64,000 bases of DNA from Luteolibacter arcticus (GCF_025950235.1 NZ_JAPDDT010000009.1:62001-126000); one strand, 5' to 3'; counted from the first letter of the stretch, positions 33,494-42,681 are shown. Made by a program: numbers and translations. Notes: generated by a model from the letters alone, not told the origin.

Positions 33494-33934
33494 TCAGCGG
33501 CGGGCAATCAGGCCGATGAGGAAGCCCACGCCAAGCGCCCCGAGCACGCAGCGGGTCGGGTGCTGGCGGATGTAGTCCTCGGTGGTGATGTGCAGTTCCT
33601 TGGCCTTCACCCGGGTCTCGCGCCACTGATCGTCCGCGACACTGCGGAATTCGCGGGCTTTTTCCGAGGCCACGGTCTTGAGGTTCTCGGCCTTGTCGGC
33701 CGCGGCGCTCTTGAAGGCGAGGGCCTTCTCGCTGGCGACATCGCGGAAGTGCTGCACGGTCTCGACCGCGCGCTCCTTGATGGCCTTGGCTTGGTCGCCC
33801 GCCTGATGGGCGAATTCCTTGGCCTTTTCACCGGCGGCGGCGCGGAGGTCGTTGGCCGCTTGGCCGACGGACGGACCAGTGGTGAAACCCGCTTCAGGAT
33901 CGAGGGAACCGGCGTTGGCAAATGGATCGGACAT
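33494..33934 (-). CDS. YqjD/ElaB-like (DUF883) protein with LEA-like repeats
   Basis: A 146-aa product with a long amphipathic helix built of 11-residue-like repeats (AAGEKAKEFAHQAGDQAKAI, then ASEKALAFKSAAADKAENL, then ASEKAREF). It ends in the DUF883 C-terminal cap with a membrane helix (YIRQHPTRCVLGALGVGFLIGLIARR region, about 121-146). YqjD and ElaB bind ribosomes at the inner membrane of stationary-phase E. coli. The repeats also resemble LEA-type stress proteins. It is the first gene of a three-gene set. Confidence 0.82.
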   Translation of the reverse strand: MSDPFANAGSLDPEAGFTTGPSVGQAANDLRAAAGEKAKEFAHQAGDQAKAIKERAVETVQHFRDVASEKALAFKSAAADKAENLKTVASEKAREFRSVADDQWRETRVKAKELHITTEDYIRQHPTRCVLGALGVGFLIGLIARR

Positions 33935-34043
33935 GACAGGAATGGATTGGAGTTAGATGGAAATGGGAGCGCTACGCGCTTGGAAAAACGCTGGCACTGT
34001 TGTCAGCCTCGCGCAAGGAAGGATCTGCCAGAAAATGCCCCGC

Positions 34044-36551
34044 TCAACGCGCCTCCACCGGCCTCACATCGCGTGCCCGCGGAGGTGCCAGCAGGCGCTC
34101 CTTCTCGCTTTCCGGCGGCGAGGTGAACATCACATTGTCCCACTTCGGCTCCTTCAGCGGCCCGATGCCGCGGAACTGGAAGAGCCCGTAAAATGGCTTT
34201 AGCGGCAGGGTGATCACCCCCAGCAGGCCGCGCGCATTCATCCGAATCGTCATTTCCAAGGTCAGCCGGTTCAGGTCGGCGGTCGCGTCCCCCGTGAACA
34301 CCAGCGAGGGCGTGGTCGTCAGGAAATCGTCGGTGCGCATCACCCCCTCCTTCACGCTGAAAGTACAAAACGCATCCTTGGCCTCCTGAAATCCCGCCTT
34401 CCGGCTGGCCAATACCGCTGACAGCACCGGCGACAGCGGACCGAAAATCGGCACGGCGAACAACTCGCCCTCCTCCAAGGCGATCAACCCCTCCCCGTTC
34501 AAGCCTGCCGCCGCTTCGCCATGGTGGTCGAACTCAATCCGTCCCGTGACAAATCCCTTGGCCTTTTTCTCGAACCCGCAAGCCGCCGATAGCTCCGGCA
34601 TGCTCAGCCGGGTCCAGTCCAGCTCCCCCTTCACCCGCGTCCGGCCTTCACCCGGCAGGATGTCGAATTTCCCTCTGACCGGTCCATCGAACAGGTCGAA
34701 GGTCAGGTCCCGCACCTCCGTCATGCGGGGCTTTACCTGGACCTTCGTCTTCAGGCCGGAGAGCAGCAGATCCTTGCCCACAAAGCGGTAGGACACCAGT
34801 CCCGCGGTGCTGCCATTCACGCGGAAATCCGTCTTCCCCGAGCCGCGCTCGAAAAGCCCGATCACACCTCCCCCGCTCAACTTCGGCGTGGTGTGGAAGC
34901 GATACTCCTCCAAATTATCGGCCACCTTGGGCAAGAAGCAGCGGAGCACCGGTGCCGGCCAGAAATTCCCCTCGATCCCGTCCAGCGTGATTGTCGCCGG
35001 CTCGCGGTCCCAACGCACTCGCTCGACCTTCGCACGACCGGTCATGGGGCCGCCGTGCTCCTTCCTCATGGCGTAGTTCGCGTAGTCGAATTCCACCTCG
35101 CCTTCGGTGAAATCCAGGAAGTCGTGATTGAGGTTCATCTTCACACTCCCCTCGCGAAATGGCGTGCCCTTGTAGGCCATGTGGGTCGCCCGCACTTCGC
35201 CCTTCGCGGTCCAGTCGTGCTTGTCATTCCGGTTGATGCGTCCGGTCACGTGCGCGTCGACCTTGGTGTCGTCCCGGTCCTTGAAATCCGCGAGCACCTT
35301 CCCCAGCGGATGCTTGTCGAAGAAGCCCTGCCACACGCCCATCCGCAAGTCCGTCGAGACGTCGTAGCGAATCATGTCCGGCTTCGCGAGCAGACGCCCG
35401 CGGAGCGTGCCGTCCGGCCGTGTCACCACCAAATTGTCGAGGAACACATTCGCGCCATTCCATGCGACATCGGTCTCCACCCGCGACGCCGAGTGCCCTT
35501 GGAAGCGGAGGTGCTCCGCCATCAGGTGCCCGGTCACATGGATCGATGGCTTGCCGTTCTCCGGCCACTTGAAGTCGCCCCGCGCCGATAGCTGTGGCCG
35601 CGCCTGGAAGCTCACCTGATCGAGCCAGCCCGGCGCATCGAACTCCTTCAAAAGAACCGGCAATTCCAGATTCGAATTCGCCTCGAAGCGTCCCGACCGG
35701 TCCGCCATGTCGTATTCCATTCGGCCCGCCAGGGACCCGCCTTCGTCCTCCAGATGCAGCGACTCCAGCACCAGCAAGCGGCCGCGCATCTCGCCCTTCG
35801 CTTCGAACTTTTTCAGGGACACGCCACCATGCTCCAAGGCCCCGCTTTTCACGAAGACATCGGCGCGCACCGTCTTCGGGTCATCCAGATCGCCTTCCAC
35901 CCGTAGCCGGATCACCGGCGGCGCGGCGGCATCGAACTGCCACGGGTCTAACAGATCAATCACGCGGGTCAGTTGTTTGCGCCGGTAGGCACGTGCCTGT
36001 TCGTTCTCGAACGGCGTGCCCGGCGGCCGCTGGCGGTAGCCCAGAATCAGCGCTTCAAACTCCAGTTGGATCCCTTTGACCTCGCCCTTGGCATTGATCA
36101 CCTCGAAGCGCCGCCCCCCCGGCATCAGCACCCGGCCGCTGGCATTCTCCACTTCCAGCACCTTCGACTGTGGGTCCTCCGGATCGGCCGGCAGCGACAG
36201 CGATCCGCCCTTCAAATCCAAGCGCTCCACGCGGACTTCGCCGCGCGCCAGCTTGGTCCGATCCACATCCACCATGACCTCCCGCAACCGTGCCAGCACC
36301 CGCTGGTGGGTCGCGTCTCCATAGATCGTCACCTCATCGGCCTCGACCCCCTGCAGCGGCCAGTATCGCAGACCCGCGATGTCCGCGTGCAGCCCCTGCT
36401 TTGCCAGCGCCTTTTCGATCTCGCCGCGCCACGAATCCGGCAGACCGGTCTGATTCGCCCACCACAGGGCACCCGCCGCCGCCAGCAGCCCGGCGAACAC
36501 CAGCAGCGCCAGCAACGTCCGGACTTTGTGAATGATGCGGATGCGCCTCAC
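34044..36551 (-). CDS. AsmA/YhdP-like envelope protein, 835 aa
   Basis: A large single-pass protein with an N-terminal anchor near 9-27 (TLLALLVFAGLLAAAGALWW) and a long periplasmic beta-rich body. The C-terminal part (about 560-790, with LELTIRMNARGLLGVITLPLKPF-like strand pattern) resembles the AsmA-like C-terminal domain of TamB/YhdP-type proteins, which bridge inner and outer membranes and are linked to phospholipid transport. The GTG at 36551 places the start next to the membrane helix; an upstream ATG at 36632 would intrude on a repeat-like promoter region. It is divergent from the MBL hydrolase gene. Confidence 0.75.
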   Translation of the reverse strand: MRRIRIIHKVRTLLALLVFAGLLAAAGALWWANQTGLPDSWRGEIEKALAKQGLHADIAGLRYWPLQGVEADEVTIYGDATHQRVLARLREVMVDVDRTKLARGEVRVERLDLKGGSLSLPADPEDPQSKVLEVENASGRVLMPGGRRFEVINAKGEVKGIQLEFEALILGYRQRPPGTPFENEQARAYRRKQLTRVIDLLDPWQFDAAAPPVIRLRVEGDLDDPKTVRADVFVKSGALEHGGVSLKKFEAKGEMRGRLLVLESLHLEDEGGSLAGRMEYDMADRSGRFEANSNLELPVLLKEFDAPGWLDQVSFQARPQLSARGDFKWPENGKPSIHVTGHLMAEHLRFQGHSASRVETDVAWNGANVFLDNLVVTRPDGTLRGRLLAKPDMIRYDVSTDLRMGVWQGFFDKHPLGKVLADFKDRDDTKVDAHVTGRINRNDKHDWTAKGEVRATHMAYKGTPFREGSVKMNLNHDFLDFTEGEVEFDYANYAMRKEHGGPMTGRAKVERVRWDREPATITLDGIEGNFWPAPVLRCFLPKVADNLEEYRFHTTPKLSGGGVIGLFERGSGKTDFRVNGSTAGLVSYRFVGKDLLLSGLKTKVQVKPRMTEVRDLTFDLFDGPVRGKFDILPGEGRTRVKGELDWTRLSMPELSAACGFEKKAKGFVTGRIEFDHHGEAAAGLNGEGLIALEEGELFAVPIFGPLSPVLSAVLASRKAGFQEAKDAFCTFSVKEGVMRTDDFLTTTPSLVFTGDATADLNRLTLEMTIRMNARGLLGVITLPLKPFYGLFQFRGIGPLKEPKWDNVMFTSPPESEKERLLAPPRARDVRPVEAR

Positions 36552-36661
36552 GCCCCGGGAGAATGACGTTCCAAGGTCAAAGTTCCAAGTGCCAAGAAAG
36601 GCAATCGCTACGGAGCACTTTGGCACTTGCACTTCTCCCCCGGAACTTTTTCTTCCCGCTC

Positions 36662-37420
36662 GTGCGGTTCATCGTTCTGGGCAGCGGCAGCGGGGGGAAT
36701 GCGACGGTCGTCGAGGCCGGCGGCATGCGCCTGCTTGTCGATGCCGGACTTTCGGCCAAGCAACTGACCGACCGGATGAAGGCCAGCGGCATTGAGCCCG
36801 CCAGCATCAGCGCCGTCCTGCTGACCCATGAGCACGGCGACCACGTCCGCGGCCTGCGTGTGCTGATGAAGCAACTGTCCGCTCCGATCTACGCCACTCC
36901 ATCCACCACCCGACTGATTCGTGACGGCGGTATCGAGGCCGGTTCGTGGAAAATCTTCGAATCCGGCGCCCAGTTCCACTTTAACGGCCTGTCCGTCCAA
37001 TCATTTGCCGTACCGCACGATGCGGTGGAGCCGGTCGGCTTCGTCTTCCGCCACGAGGAGAAATCCTTCGGCCTGTTGAGCGACACCGGCCACGTCACCA
37101 AGCTCATTTCGGAGCGCCTCCGCGGCGTCAACGCGTTGTTTGTGGAGGCGAACTACGACGACGCCCTGCTGGAGGCGGACACCAAGCGCCCATGGTCCAC
37201 CAAGCAGCGGATTTCCTCGCGCCACGGCCACCTTTCCAATGCCCAGACGGCCGCCTTGGTCGCCGACCTGGCTGCCAACGGCCTGCGCCGGGTGGTTCTC
37301 GGCCACCTCAGCCGCGACTGCAATTGTCCGGTCGCCGCCGCCACGGCGGTGAGAGGAAGTCTTGCGAGCGTGGAAATCGTCTGCGCCGAACAGGACCGGA
37401 CTTGCGGCTGGTGGGATTAA
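36662..37420 (+). CDS. MBL-fold metallo-hydrolase, YycJ/WalJ type
   Basis: A 252-aa metallo-beta-lactamase-fold protein. The start region is GTG then RFIVLGSGSGGNATVVEAGG, and LTHEHGDHVRG (near 53-63) supplies the HxHxDH metal ligands. LLSDTGHV and a late GHLSRDCN complete the site. YycJ-type members are predicted nucleases linked to mismatch repair or cell-wall control in Firmicutes. The 110-bp divergent gap upstream contains repeated CAAAGTTCCAAGTGCCAAG-like words. It is monocistronic. Confidence 0.85.
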   Translation: MRFIVLGSGSGGNATVVEAGGMRLLVDAGLSAKQLTDRMKASGIEPASISAVLLTHEHGDHVRGLRVLMKQLSAPIYATPSTTRLIRDGGIEAGSWKIFESGAQFHFNGLSVQSFAVPHDAVEPVGFVFRHEEKSFGLLSDTGHVTKLISERLRGVNALFVEANYDDALLEADTKRPWSTKQRISSRHGHLSNAQTAALVADLAANGLRRVVLGHLSRDCNCPVAAATAVRGSLASVEIVCAEQDRTCGWWD

Positions 37421-37471
37421 GTGAATCGCCACTCGCGATTTCTGGTCACACCACGACACCCGGGCAAATTG

Positions 37472-37502
37472 TTGACTGAATACCGTCATCAATCCGTATT
37501 TT
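37472..37502 (+). promoter_or_regulatory. Candidate sigma-70 promoter of the sulfatase gene
   Basis: TTGACT (37472-37477) and TATTTT (37497-37502) are separated by 19 bp. Transcription would begin at about 37509, the GTG start itself, and no ribosome binding site precedes it. The sulfatase mRNA may therefore be leaderless, if this is the real promoter. Confidence 0.35.
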
Positions 37503-37508
37503 TCACCC

Positions 37509-38981
37509 GTGAAACTGACTGCTTTACTCTCCTTCCTTCCCCTCGCGCTGATCGCGGCGGAGAAGCCGAACATCGTCCTGATCTACGCGGACGACTTGGG
37601 ATTCGGCGATGTCTCGTGCAATGGCGCGACCGCCGTGCAGACGCCGAACATCGACCGCATCGCCAAGGAAGGGATCAATTTCACCGCCGGCTACGCGACC
37701 TCCGCGACCTGCACTCCGTCTCGCTTTTCCCTGCTCACCGGCAAATACGCGTGGCGCCAGGAGGGCACCGGGATCTTGCCCGGCGATGCCGCGCTGATCA
37801 TCGATCCCGCCCAACCGACGCTGCCGGGAGCACTGAAGAAGGCGGGCTATCGCACCGGCGTCGTCGGCAAGTGGCACCTCGGTCTCGGCGGCCAGGAAGG
37901 CGTGAATTGGAACCAGCCGATCGAACGGTCGCCGAATGCCGTCGGCTTCGACTTCTCCCACATCATGGCCGCCACCGGCGATCGCGTGCCCTGCGTGTAT
38001 GTCGAGGATGGCAAGGTGGTGAACCTCGACCCCGCCGACCCGATCGAAGTCTCCTACAAGACCCCCTTCCCCGGTCTGCCGACGGGTGTCAGCCATCGCC
38101 AGGACCTGAAGCTCGACTGGAGCCACGGCCACAACATGGCGGTGATCAATGGCATCGGCCGGATCGGCTACATGAAAGGCGGCACCAAGGCCCTGTGGAA
38201 GGACGAGGACATGGCCGACCATTTCTCAGCGCAGGCGGTGCGATTCATCCGCGAATCTAAGGACAAGCCGTTCTTCCTCTACTTCGCCCTTCACGATCCC
38301 CACGTCCCGCGGGTCCCCCACCCGCGCTTCGTCGGCAAGACCACCATGGGACCGCGCGGCGACGTCATCGTCCAAGCCGACTGGCAGGTCGGCGAGGTGC
38401 TCAAGGCACTGGATGAGCTCAGGCTCGCAGAGAACACGCTGGTCGTCCTCACCAGCGACAATGGCCCGGTCATCGACGACGGCTACAAGGATGAGGCCGT
38501 GAAGGAACTGGGCACCCACAAGCCCGCGGGGCCATTCCGCGGCGGCAAGTACAGCCTCTACGAAGGCGGCACCCGCGTGCCCACCATCGCCCGCTGGCCG
38601 GCCCGCGTGAAGCCCGGCAAGACCAGCGCTGCCGTGATCAGCCAGATCGATTTCCCGAAGACCTTCGCCGCCATCGCCGGCGCGGAGGCAAGCTTCCCGG
38701 ACAGTCACGACTTGTCGGCAGCCCTGCTCGGCGAGTCGGAAAAGGGTCGCGACGAAGTCATCGAGCACGCCGGCCAACTCGCCATCCGGTCCGGTGACTG
38801 GAAGTTCATCCCCGCGGGTCAGGGCGCGAAGCGCAGCAAGGCCACCGACACCGAACTCGGCAACGAGCCCACCGGCCAGCTCTTCGACCTCTCCAAGGAT
38901 CCCGGCGAGAAGACCAATGTCGCAACGGCTCATCCCGAGAAAGTCGCCGAACTGAAGGCGAAGCTGGAAGCGGTTCGCTGA
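37509..38981 (+). CDS. Secreted arylsulfatase (formylglycine-type, S1 family)
   Basis: A 490-aa sulfate ester hydrolase. The signal peptide is MKLTALLSFLPLALIAA. NIVLIYADDLGFGDVS gives the metal-binding Asp pair, C68-T-P-S-R is the Cys-type formylglycine site, and GKWHLG near 119-124 and the TSDNGP block near 315 complete the active site. Secreted sulfatases remove sulfate from algal or host glycans and are multiplied in Verrucomicrobiota. A maturase (anSME or FGE) must be elsewhere in the genome. The start is a GTG; see the promoter entry. Confidence 0.95.
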   Translation: MKLTALLSFLPLALIAAEKPNIVLIYADDLGFGDVSCNGATAVQTPNIDRIAKEGINFTAGYATSATCTPSRFSLLTGKYAWRQEGTGILPGDAALIIDPAQPTLPGALKKAGYRTGVVGKWHLGLGGQEGVNWNQPIERSPNAVGFDFSHIMAATGDRVPCVYVEDGKVVNLDPADPIEVSYKTPFPGLPTGVSHRQDLKLDWSHGHNMAVINGIGRIGYMKGGTKALWKDEDMADHFSAQAVRFIRESKDKPFFLYFALHDPHVPRVPHPRFVGKTTMGPRGDVIVQADWQVGEVLKALDELRLAENTLVVLTSDNGPVIDDGYKDEAVKELGTHKPAGPFRGGKYSLYEGGTRVPTIARWPARVKPGKTSAAVISQIDFPKTFAAIAGAEASFPDSHDLSAALLGESEKGRDEVIEHAGQLAIRSGDWKFIPAGQGAKRSKATDTELGNEPTGQLFDLSKDPGEKTNVATAHPEKVAELKAKLEAVR

Positions 38982-39022
38982 ATCAAGTCGTCTCGCAGGA
39001 GAGTCGCCGATACGCTGCTTCC

Positions 39023-39199
39023 ATGGATAGTGAGGAGATTCAGAAAGCAGCATTGAATCCTTCGCAGTATCAGCAGGCGCCTTTCGCAGCCGATACGGAC
39101 GAGGGCTCCAGCGAAGCGTGGCAACGGATCGAAGAGATGAAACGCGATCCTTCTGCCGCTAGGACTTGGGATCAGATCCGGGCCGAACTCGGAAGGTGA
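39023..39199 (+). CDS. Small acidic protein, 58 aa
   Basis: A short frame after the sulfatase: starts MDSEEIQKAALNPSQYQQAP and ends RTWDQIRAELGR. The RDPSAARTWDQIRAEL tail resembles the C-termini of small antitoxin-like proteins of the addiction-module-component type, which also end in W-x-x-[IV]-[RK]-x-x-L, but no toxin gene lies beside it. The codon use is plausible for this genome, though the start has no strong ribosome binding site. It could equally be an accessory of the sulfatase or spurious. Confidence 0.5.
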   Translation: MDSEEIQKAALNPSQYQQAPFAADTDEGSSEAWQRIEEMKRDPSAARTWDQIRAELGR

Positions 39200-39207
39200 A
39201 CTGTGGA

Positions 39208-39411
39208 CTACCCTCCCGCCGCGATGGTCACGATCTCGATGTTCGCGCCATTGCCCACCGCGGTGATGGCGTAGTCGGCGGGAAAGACCGGCTCACGGTC
39301 GAGTTCCACGACGACCGGCTTGCCACCGAGGCCGAGGGCATCAAGCAGCGAGGAAACGGTGAAGGCGGCCGCGTCGAAACTGCGGGAACTGCCGTTGATG
39401 ACGAGGTTCAT
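39208..39411 (-). CDS. thiS: Sulfur carrier protein ThiS
   Basis: A 67-aa ubiquitin-like sulfur carrier for the thiazole half of thiamine. It starts MNLVINGSSRSF and ends ...IVTIAAGG, the C-terminal Gly-Gly that is adenylated by ThiF and thiocarboxylated. Its start overlaps the upstream membrane-protein gene by four bases (ATGA). thiH lies beyond that gene, so the three genes form one minus-strand operon; thiG and thiF are not in the window, although thiG often lies next to thiS. Confidence 0.93.
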   Translation of the reverse strand: MNLVINGSSRSFDAAAFTVSSLLDALGLGGKPVVVELDREPVFPADYAITAVGNGANIEIVTIAAGG

Positions 39412-40139
39412 GATTCGCCGGGATGGGTCGAGGCCGGAGGCCGTGAAAGGAAAAGCTCGGGAGTAATCCGGATGATGCCGTAGAGCGTGATCACGCCGAG
39501 CACGGCCGGGTATCCCCAGCCCATGTGGTTGTTGCGCAGGATATTCCAAGTCCAGTTTTGATCCACGTAGAGGAAGATCGACGCGGCGAAGGCGAGCAAC
39601 ATCACGAAGGAGTAGCCGAGCAGCCAGTGCCGGGCCCGCGGAGTCGCCGCGACCCGCGCAAGGAACGCCGCCAGAACGAAGGCGACCAGATTGGTCGCAG
39701 CAAACAGTCGCAGGTCGAAGATCAGGCTGCGGTAGCTATCCTCCAGGCGTCTCCTCAGATCGGAAACTCCTGAGATGAGCGAGTCCACCGCCTTGCGGGC
39801 CAGCGGGTGATCGATCTCCGGGAAATCAAATGCCTTCGCGCGCTCTGCCCCACCCTCCGCGAGGCGGCCTAACCAATCCTCAGGAGCAGCCCGGTAATCG
39901 GCCAGCTCGGACTCAAGGCGTTCGCGGACCTTGCCGCGGATCAGTTTTCCAAGCACCGGACGCTCCAGCGTTTCCTGCAGCCTGGTAGCGAGAGGATCGG
40001 AAGCCCCTCGTGACTTCTCGATGGCGGCCGCGCGGGCCTTCGACGTGATCACGCCCTTCGCCACGAAGGTGGACACGAACAGTGCCACCGACAGCGCGGC
40101 TCCCGCCAGATGCAGGGCGATGAGCAGTTTCCGGAACAT
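39408..40139 (-). CDS. Membrane protein between thiS and thiH, 243 aa
   Basis: No family recognised. The N-terminal helix is about 5-28. A soluble alpha-helical segment about 35-140 follows, then three C-terminal helices about 144-165, 172-190 and 206-222. It is coupled by overlap to thiS and starts 3 bp from the thiH stop. Its position suggests either a chance insertion into the thi operon or a link to thiamine precursor handling; nothing in the sequence decides. Confidence 0.75.
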   Translation of the reverse strand: MFRKLLIALHLAGAALSVALFVSTFVAKGVITSKARAAAIEKSRGASDPLATRLQETLERPVLGKLIRGKVRERLESELADYRAAPEDWLGRLAEGGAERAKAFDFPEIDHPLARKAVDSLISGVSDLRRRLEDSYRSLIFDLRLFAATNLVAFVLAAFLARVAATPRARHWLLGYSFVMLLAFAASIFLYVDQNWTWNILRNNHMGWGYPAVLGVITLYGIIRITPELFLSRPPASTHPGES

Positions 40140-40142
40140 TGC

Positions 40143-41291
40143 TCAGTGAGCCAGAATCGACTCGTCCCAATCCTTCCACACGGGATCGAGCTGCTTGACC
40201 CGCAGCATCGCGGCGACTTCCGCGGCGCTGCGGGTGTCGTCGATCTTGAATTGCTCGGTCGCCTTCTCGCAACCGGTGACTTTCTCCAGCTCCACACGGC
40301 GGCCTTTCACGGTCAGGTGAAGGTCATCGCTGCCGGCACCGGTGTAGCCGCCGGGCTCGGTGCGGGCTCCGGCCGACATGTGGGTCACGCCGAGCGGCGC
40401 CAGGGAATCGCGAAGGGCCGCAGGCTCGCGGGTGGACAGGACGATCCCCACCTGCGGGAAGCAGACTCGGAAAGCGGCGACGAGTTGAACCAGCACGCGA
40501 TCCGACAGGTAAAAATCGGGGTCCGGCTGATACTGGTAGTTCCCCGCGTAGGGCTTCATCCGCGGAAAGGCCACGGTGAACTGCGCCTTCCAGCAGTGCT
40601 TGTAGAGGTATTCGAGGTGCGCGGCGAGCGACAGCGCCTCGTGCCGCCAATCGGCCAGGCCGAACAGCGCGCCGATCCCGATGCGCCGGAACCCACCGGC
40701 GTAGGCGCGCTCCGGGCAATCGAGCCGCCAATCGAAATTCTTCTTCGGCCCCGCGGTGTGCAGGCGGACGTAGGATTCCCGGTGATAAGTTTCCTGATAA
40801 ACCACCAGCCCCTCGGCCCCGTGTTGGACAATCTCGGCGTACTGGTCGTCCTCCATCGGACCGACTTCGAGGCCGACGGTCGGAAAGAGGCCCTTGATCG
40901 CGTCGATGCACTCCTGGAGATAGCCGTCGGAGACGAATTTCGGGTGCTCGCCGGCGACCAGCAGGATATTGCGGAACCCGAGACCGTGAAGGTAACGCGC
41001 CTCGCGGACGACCTGCTCGACGGTCAGCGTCACCCGCAGGATGCCATTGTCGCGGGAAAAGCCGCAGTAGGAGCAGTTGTTCACGCACTCGTTGGAGACG
41101 TAGAGCGGCGCGAACAGGCGCATCGTGCGGCCGAAGTGATGGCGCGTCAGCCGCTGGCTTTCCCGGGCCAGCGCCTCAAGATCACGGTCGGAGGCGGGCG
41201 CGATGAGCCGCTCGAAGCGGCGGAGCAGCGGGGACTTGCGTTCGAGGGCAGCGGCGAAATGGGCGGAAAAACTCACGGACGGCGGAAGCAT
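40143..41291 (-). CDS. thiH: 2-iminoacetate synthase (radical SAM)
   Basis: ThiH splits tyrosine by radical SAM chemistry to dehydroglycine (2-iminoacetate) and p-cresol for thiazole synthesis. The cluster motif C-V-N-N-C-S-Y-C (CxxxCxxC, about residues 86-93) follows LFAPLYVSNE. Other blocks, such as VGPMEDDQYAEIVQHGAEGLVVYQETYH, match the family. The length is 382 aa with the ATG at 41291; the longer in-frame extension is unlikely. The operon is shared with the membrane protein and thiS. Confidence 0.93.
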   Translation of the reverse strand: MLPPSVSFSAHFAAALERKSPLLRRFERLIAPASDRDLEALARESQRLTRHHFGRTMRLFAPLYVSNECVNNCSYCGFSRDNGILRVTLTVEQVVREARYLHGLGFRNILLVAGEHPKFVSDGYLQECIDAIKGLFPTVGLEVGPMEDDQYAEIVQHGAEGLVVYQETYHRESYVRLHTAGPKKNFDWRLDCPERAYAGGFRRIGIGALFGLADWRHEALSLAAHLEYLYKHCWKAQFTVAFPRMKPYAGNYQYQPDPDFYLSDRVLVQLVAAFRVCFPQVGIVLSTREPAALRDSLAPLGVTHMSAGARTEPGGYTGAGSDDLHLTVKGRRVELEKVTGCEKATEQFKIDDTRSAAEVAAMLRVKQLDPVWKDWDESILAH

Positions 41292-41409
41292 GGGACCGGG
41301 AGCCCGCGCCGTCAAAGCGGGATACCGCGAGCGACGGGATCGGGCGCCTTGCCGCCGGAGCTTGCCAATCCCTCGCGCGACCGCTTTCCTCACCCGGACT
41401 CCCGGCCCC

Positions 41410-42252
41410 ATGACCGATCGCATCGTCTGCAAACCCACCCCTTGGTTCCTGCTCCGTGCGGCGGCGATGCTGCTGATGTTCGGCATCTTCTCGGTGCTGT
41501 TCTTCCGCGACGGCAAGTGGGGCTATCGCGAGCAAAACCTCGTCTATCATCTTTCGAAGGCCTTCGAGCAGGCGAAGAACGAGTTCAAGGAAAAGAAGGA
41601 CCAGATGACGCCGGTGGACTGGCGTGCTTACGCCGCCAAGCGGACCATCGATTTCACGCACATCGACAAGGAATCGAAGCAGGTCATCGCGACTCCGGTC
41701 CCGGAAGGCACGCCGGTGCCCATGCCCTGGCCGGAGATCCTCGGCGACTACGAGGCGATGAAGGCCGCGCCCGACCAAGGGCAGGACAAGCTCTTCAACG
41801 ACTATCTCCTGCAAACGAACATCAAGAAGGAAGCACCCGAGGAGCTTTTCACGCTGCGCAAGATCAATGAGCAGTGGGTCGTCTTCTGGTTCTGCCTGGT
41901 GCTTGTGCTGGGCGCGCTTTTCATGCTGCTGCGCACGATGGGCCGCAAGATCGCGATCGATGGCGAGGCCTTCTATCCGGCCTCCGGCGGCAAGGTCCCC
42001 TTCGCCGATCTCGCCCGCCTCGACCTGCGCAAATGGGAAACCAAGGGGCTGGCCTTTACCTGGGCCAAGACCCCGTCCGGCGGCGAGCGCAAGCTGCGGA
42101 TCGACGGCCTGACCTACGGCGGTTTCAAGAAAGAAGACGGCGAACCGGCGGAGCAGCTGATGCGCCGCCTGAAGGAGAATTTTTCCGGCGAACTGATCGA
42201 GTACGTGACCGAGTCGGAGGAGCCCGCGAAGCCCGCCGTGCCGGGCTCCTGA
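41410..42252 (+). CDS. Uncharacterised two-helix membrane protein, 280 aa
   Basis: No family recognised. One helix is near 13-31 ([20 protein letters not shown]) and a second near 158-176 ([18 protein letters not shown]). A roughly 120-residue periplasmic loop lies between, and a C-terminal cytoplasmic domain follows (about 180-280). It is divergent from thiH and followed 91 bp later by acpP; a weak TTGCCA/TTAAGC promoter pair lies in that gap (42281 and about 42303). Confidence 0.75.
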   Translation: MTDRIVCKPTPWFLLRAAAMLLMFGIFSVLFFRDGKWGYREQNLVYHLSKAFEQAKNEFKEKKDQMTPVDWRAYAAKRTIDFTHIDKESKQVIATPVPEGTPVPMPWPEILGDYEAMKAAPDQGQDKLFNDYLLQTNIKKEAPEELFTLRKINEQWVVFWFCLVLVLGALFMLLRTMGRKIAIDGEAFYPASGGKVPFADLARLDLRKWETKGLAFTWAKTPSGGERKLRIDGLTYGGFKKEDGEPAEQLMRRLKENFSGELIEYVTESEEPAKPAVPGS

Positions 42253-42343
42253 GGCTGCCAGATCCCAGCGTTTTTCGGGGTTGCCAAGGTCCGAAGGGAT
42301 CGTTAAGCCCTCCCGCACAGCTTCAACTACCAAGCACACCCCA

Positions 42344-42583
42344 ATGTCAGAAAAGAGCATCGAAGACCGCGTGAAGGACATCATCGTCGACCAGCTCGGC
42401 GTCAACGCCGACCAGGTGACCCTGGAGGCCAAGTTCATCGAAGACCTCGGTGCCGACTCCCTTGACACGGTCGAACTGGTGATGGCCTTCGAAGAAGAGT
42501 TCGAAATCGAAGTCCCGGACGAAGAAGCTGAGAAGCTCCAGTCCGTGGGCGATGTGGTGACCTACATCAAGTCCCAGAGCTGA
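42344..42583 (+). CDS. acpP: Acyl carrier protein
   Basis: This 79-aa protein carries fatty-acyl chains on a 4'-phosphopantetheine attached to the Ser of the [13 protein letters not shown] motif (about residue 39). The acidic helical composition is typical of AcpP. The ATG at 42344 is preceded by a short AC-rich leader. It is followed by a strong intrinsic terminator, so it forms a single-gene unit as expected for a highly expressed gene; fabF and fabD are not adjacent. Confidence 0.97.
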   Translation: MSEKSIEDRVKDIIVDQLGVNADQVTLEAKFIEDLGADSLDTVELVMAFEEEFEIEVPDEEAEKLQSVGDVVTYIKSQS

Positions 42584-42612
42584 GCGCCGCCGCTCGCGCT
42601 TTTTCCCGAAAG

Positions 42613-42644
42613 GGCGGACTCCCCGGTGAGTCTGCCTTTTTTTT
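42613..42644 (+). terminator. Intrinsic terminator of acpP
   Basis: A 9-bp stem GGCGGACTC / GAGTCTGCC with one G-T pair (42613-42621 with 42628-42636), a 6-nt loop and a run of eight T (42637-42644), 30 bp after the acpP stop. It is the clearest Rho-independent terminator in the window. Confidence 0.92.
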
Positions 42645-42681
42645 GCACACGACCGGAAATCGCGGACGCTGCCGCCGCCCG

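Noticed and set aside
39208-41291. Complete thiamine thiazole operon
   Set aside because: Only thiH and thiS are present; no thiG or thiF could be found in the window.
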